DNA of 35,209 bases from a virus, in IMG/VR virus record IMGVR_UViG_3300028044_000035, positions 1 to 35,209 of that record; one strand, written 5' to 3'. Shown one piece after another: positions 32,485 through 35,209 of the stretch. Within the stretch, counting starts at the first letter, position 1. Each line of letters begins with the position of its first letter. The notes under the pieces are model-generated. The model was given only the letters and a program-made list of their open reading frames with translations. It was not told the origin of the DNA and did no database searches. The translations under genes were made by a program, and so were the position numbers.

Positions 32485-33120
32485 TTATGATGCTTGAGTC
32501 CAAGTACGGTCAATAAGTTTGCCGTATGAAGCACTAGTATCTTCAGGAAGAAGACGGAAGGAAACCTCAAACATGGAAGGTTCGTCACGCTTTGCGGATA
32601 CTGTTACATTCTCAATTGAGAGTGCACGGTACGCAGCGTAAACACGCTCTACGTATGCGGAGTCTTCGCAGTCTCCAGTTCCAGGTCCAACAGCAACAAT
32701 TCCACGCTCAACTGGGCATTCTCCAATGTCTCCTGCGGAGAGATTAAGAGTTTGTCCTGCTGAAGTAGATTTGGTTCCTGTTAGTTCGTCGCTTGGGGAA
32801 GCAATAGCCAAGAGAAGATTCTCAAGGGTAGCCTCTGCAAAAGCAGTTGCCATATTTACTTGCATTCCTTGCTTGTATAACTTAGCAACGTCAAGAAGTT
32901 GGTCAACCTGTACTTCACCGAAGTCTGGTTGGAACTGCAATTCAAGACCGTTCATGGTATAACCTACGTTTGTAAAATCTGAATCGTCTGCAAGTGTTTC
33001 TCTGTAGGACTCTGAAGATGTAAACGCAGGTAGTGTGCCAGCGGTCAATGTTGCGTCAGCAACAAAGAAAGCAGCAGCACCAACAATAATGTTGTTTGAT
33101 GTACCACGTGTATATGCCAT
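32485..33120 (-). CDS. Major tail protein, probable
   Basis: The 211-residue beta-rich protein (start MAYTRGTSNNIIVGAAAFFV) lies between the tail terminator gene and the tail chaperones, the standard place for the tail-tube protein. It shows typical tail-tube traits: GLELQFQPDFGEVQVDQLLD, then VSAKRDEPSMFEVSFRLLPE near the C-terminus. Its DNA is notably less AT-rich than its neighbours (31 of 60 bases are G/C in one line, 32641-32700), as expected for the most abundant tail protein. It has its own promoter upstream and terminator downstream, and a GAGGTG ribosome site. Confidence 0.85.
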   Translation of the reverse strand: MAYTRGTSNNIIVGAAAFFVADATLTAGTLPAFTSSESYRETLADDSDFTNVGYTMNGLELQFQPDFGEVQVDQLLDVAKLYKQGMQVNMATAFAEATLENLLLAIASPSDELTGTKSTSAGQTLNLSAGDIGECPVERGIVAVGPGTGDCEDSAYVERVYAAYRALSIENVTVSAKRDEPSMFEVSFRLLPEDTSASYGKLIDRTWTQAS

Positions 33121-33180
33121 ATTTTCACCTCTACTTTCAATATTTTCTATATTAAGTTTTTGGCGGGTTTCCTCAACATA

Positions 33181-33189
33181 ATTATAACA
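33181..33189 (-). promoter_or_regulatory. Extended -10 promoter of the major tail protein gene
   Basis: The minus strand reads TGTTATAAT just after the end of the tail terminator gene. The start is expected near 33174, giving a leader of about 54 bases before ATG 33120. No convincing -35 is seen. With the downstream terminator it makes the major tail protein a separate transcription unit. Confidence 0.6.
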
Positions 33190-33195
33190 GTGTTT

Positions 33196-33750
33196 TTAGG
33201 TATAAGGGTACCCTGGAGGGTTATTTGAGTGATAATCGTATTCTACAATGAGTTTATTTGCGTATACCGTTCGTGCTGAGGCCAGTTCAAGTAGGTCTCT
33301 TGTTTCGTCTGCCTGGTATACCCTGATATTATGAAAGAATATATTAAATGGTAGGGATGCTTGAGACTGTCCAGCACACCAGGCATTTACGTCCTGTGCT
33401 GCAGCATCTTCACGGTCTAGGGCATCGCTTATAACTCTATGGGCGTCTGTTATCTTGCTTAGATCTGTGCAATATAAATAATAGACTACCTGTTCTCTTT
33501 TACGTCTATAAAAAGCATTAGGTCTAAATCTAATTAATCTTTCATACTGAATTAATAGTGGGTCGTCTATTCCTGGAGCCCCTATGTAGTTTTTAAATAC
33601 ATCTTCTATATTTGTTGGGGTAGTGGGAAAAACAGGAACCATCTGCTCAAAACCACTTAAAATATCAAACATTTTTAATTGTTCAACAACATACTGGTTT
33701 ATAAAAATAGGGGGAAAGGCTGTGTCTGTTATTTTAGATACATATGTCAT
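33196..33750 (-). CDS. Tail terminator protein, probable
   Basis: The 184-residue protein has the position and size of the tail terminator, which caps the finished tail tube and joins it to the head. It is a mixed alpha/beta protein with VEQLKMFDILSGFEQMVPVF near the start, a long helix (VISDALDREDAAAQDVNAW) and C-terminal strands (NIFFHNIRVYQADETRDLLE). These resemble the terminator fold, in which a helix packs on a beta sheet, but no diagnostic motif exists. It starts 4 bases after the neck protein stop. Confidence 0.65.
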   Translation of the reverse strand: MTYVSKITDTAFPPIFINQYVVEQLKMFDILSGFEQMVPVFPTTPTNIEDVFKNYIGAPGIDDPLLIQYERLIRFRPNAFYRRKREQVVYYLYCTDLSKITDAHRVISDALDREDAAAQDVNAWCAGQSQASLPFNIFFHNIRVYQADETRDLLELASARTVYANKLIVEYDYHSNNPPGYPYT

Positions 33751-33754
33751 GATA

Positions 33755-34432
33755 TTATTCTACCTCAATCTTAGCATTGGTAATCCATTTATATCCAGTT
33801 GAAATACCTTTTGATTTACCCTGTCTTGCACCAGCAGCAAAGTTTTGTTTAAATACCCTTGGCTTTTGGATATAGTCAAATAGACCACTTGCTCTTAAAA
33901 ACCCTTGAGTAAAATATTTTTGCATAAATTCATCAAAAACTCTTTCAAAAGATCCTTCTACTTCTTCTCCTCCAGGGTTTCTAACTGTGATAGGTTTTCT
34001 AACAAACACTGTTTGTCCACCTTCATAAAACCTTAAGACAGAGTTTGCTTTTGGTTTAATTACAACTGGAATACCCTCTTCCATTATTTTTGCCTTATTA
34101 TAAAATGGTGTGTTTGTATCTGCCTGTATTGATCTAGATTGTTTAAAGGTAGAGTTAACAGATAATCCAAGATTACTTACTGTGTAATCAATGTCAAACA
34201 ATCTTGCTGCTGGGCTTCCTGTTTGATACCATTCGTATACGTGATGCAACGCACTACTGTTTGCTCTAGCCTCAAGATCTATATATTGACCCAAAGCGCC
34301 TATTGTTGCTTTTCCAAGGTTATTTAAAAATACCTTTTTACCACGCTGAGCACCCTCTATAAAGCCAAGAGAATACTGCACAATATTTATAAGTTGTTTT
34401 TCAAAACTATTAACCGTAAGAGATGCTCTCAT
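33755..34432 (-). CDS. Neck / HK97 gp10-like tail completion protein, probable
   Basis: The 225-residue protein lies between the head-closure and tail-terminator genes, where gp10-like proteins are found. It has an N-terminal helix (VNSFEKQLINIVQYSLGF), a middle with ALHHVYEWYQTGSPAARLFD and strands that end with GYKWITNAKIEVE. YEWYQTGSPAARLF is a phrase I associate with phage neck proteins of this kind. It starts at the last base of the preceding gene. Confidence 0.7.
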   Translation of the reverse strand: MRASLTVNSFEKQLINIVQYSLGFIEGAQRGKKVFLNNLGKATIGALGQYIDLEARANSSALHHVYEWYQTGSPAARLFDIDYTVSNLGLSVNSTFKQSRSIQADTNTPFYNKAKIMEEGIPVVIKPKANSVLRFYEGGQTVFVRKPITVRNPGGEEVEGSFERVFDEFMQKYFTQGFLRASGLFDYIQKPRVFKQNFAAGARQGKSKGISTGYKWITNAKIEVE

Positions 34433-34881
34433 TAGTCACCTACCGCTTGATTTTCTGTCCTACGCCAAAGCATCTTGTAATATTCTATATTTCCAAAAGG
34501 ATTAACAAAAGGTTCAATGGTTCCAATTTCATAAATAGTTCCACGACCATTTCTTGGGCCAGCAGTTTCTTTATAAATTAAAGTATCTGCTGCGGTTCTA
34601 ATGTTTGTAACCAAGATATTGCTAACAGCATTATTAGTTCCATCAGAAGATATGCGAAGATCAAACTTAGAGCGAGCAACTAGTTTGCCATCATATTGTA
34701 GAAACACTTCTGGCTTTAATTCATCAGTTCCTGCTCCACCTACAGTTGTTGCATTACAGGCTACAGTTCTATCAAATACCCACTCTTTATTTGGCTGACC
34801 ATATTGATTTTGAGTGATAATAGGATAGTAGATATCTGCTTTCATTGGGTATACAAAATCTGTAGTTTCACAGGTATTCAT
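34432..34881 (-). CDS. Head closure (stopper) protein, probable
   Basis: The 149-residue, beta-rich protein begins MNTCETTDFVYPMKADIYYP and contains ITQNQYGQPNKEWVFDRTVA. This fits head-closure proteins, which start with a strand-turn-strand describing a small barrel. The order connector, closure, neck, terminator, tube is the standard siphophage head-to-tail order, and supports the call. Its ATG overlaps the stop of the connector gene (TAATG), and its own end overlaps the start of the neck gene. Confidence 0.7.
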   Translation of the reverse strand: MNTCETTDFVYPMKADIYYPIITQNQYGQPNKEWVFDRTVACNATTVGGAGTDELKPEVFLQYDGKLVARSKFDLRISSDGTNNAVSNILVTNIRTAADTLIYKETAGPRNGRGTIYEIGTIEPFVNPFGNIEYYKMLWRRTENQAVGD

Positions 34882-35209
34882 TATAATACCCCAGGCTTAC
34901 CAAAATTGGTAATGTATTTCTCCAAAATCTTATCCACTAAAAGATTTCCAGTTCCAAAGAAAGAACCCTTATCTACTTGTATTTTAAACTGATCTGTTGA
35001 ATAGTTTGTTACATATCTCTTGTGATAATCTAATCTACCACATTTAATATCATCAATAAGCATAAGAGTTGCATCTTTAATATCATAAGGTACTACTTTG
35101 TATCCCGTCGCTAATTGGAACAGATAATTCCATCCCATAGGAAATGTTACTCCTGGGGCTACGGCAATTGTGTTTGGGCTATCTTCTGAATCATACATAT
35201 AGACAGAAT
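34881..35209 (-). CDS. Head-tail connector (adaptor) protein, probably truncated by the window
   Basis: The reading frame is open to the right edge; the first ATG is at 35198, but no Shine-Dalgarno is visible before it in the window, so the true start may lie outside. The visible product is a helical adaptor: LATGYKVVPYDIKDATLMLI, then KIQVDKGSFFGTGNLLVDKI and a closing helix LEKYITNF. That pattern, a paired helical bundle with a TG-x-x-x-VDKIL-x-x-Y signature, is like HK97 gp6-type connectors that bridge the portal and the closure protein. Confidence 0.65.
   Translation of the reverse strand, partial: SVYMYDSEDSPNTIAVAPGVTFPMGWNYLFQLATGYKVVPYDIKDATLMLIDDIKCGRLDYHKRYVTNYSTDQFKIQVDKGSFFGTGNLLVDKILEKYITNFGKPGVL

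Overview
This window is a contiguous stretch of a tailed double-stranded DNA phage genome (siphovirus-like tail genes). Every gene I can support lies on the minus strand, so transcription runs from high to low coordinates. The DNA is AT-rich and gene-dense: no gap between genes exceeds about 100 bases, and many neighbours overlap by 1 to 20 bases. The likely host is a low-GC planktonic actinobacterium of the freshwater acI/Nanopelagicales kind. That rests mainly on the exported Ala/Lys-rich protein at 612-1733, whose C-terminus looks like surface proteins I associate with that group; it is inference, not proof. I see no portal, capsid, protease, lysis or integration gene, so the remainder of the genome must hold them. 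The terminase pair at the left and the head-tail connector at the right suggest the missing head genes lie between them on a circularly permuted map.

In transcription order: (1) 35209-32485 holds the connector, head-closure, neck, tail-terminator and major tail protein genes, ending in an intrinsic terminator. (2) 32409-24028 holds two paralogous tail-assembly chaperone genes and a 2426-residue tape measure protein. (3) 24025-16195 holds the distal tail, tail tip and fibre-like proteins. (4) 16180-5076 is a replication and recombination block: small DNA-binding proteins, a candidate helicase loader, DnaB helicase, DnaG primase, an ssDNA-binding protein, a DnaE-type polymerase, a MazG-like pyrophosphatase, a RecA-like recombinase, two PD-(D/E)XK-like nucleases and a RuvC-like resolvase. 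(5) 5040-1750 is the packaging end: an HNH endonuclease, a 51-residue HTH protein, a DUF3310 protein, and the small and large terminase subunits. (6) 1733-1 holds two exported proteins separated by a terminator, a promoter and a palindrome.

Three points stand out. First, a TG-N-TATAAT extended -10 box recurs just upstream of at least six minus-strand genes, and I found none on the plus strand; this looks like the phage's own promoter class, read by host sigma70-type RNA polymerase. Second, the G and GT tail chaperones, normally made from one locus by programmed frameshift, are here encoded by two separate in-frame paralogs with very different expression signals. Third, the exported-protein island carries a host-like surface protein and a second signal-peptide protein that appears to start at an ATA codon. 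The phage has its own fork enzymes but no visible sliding clamp, clamp loader or ligase here, so it probably borrows those from the host.
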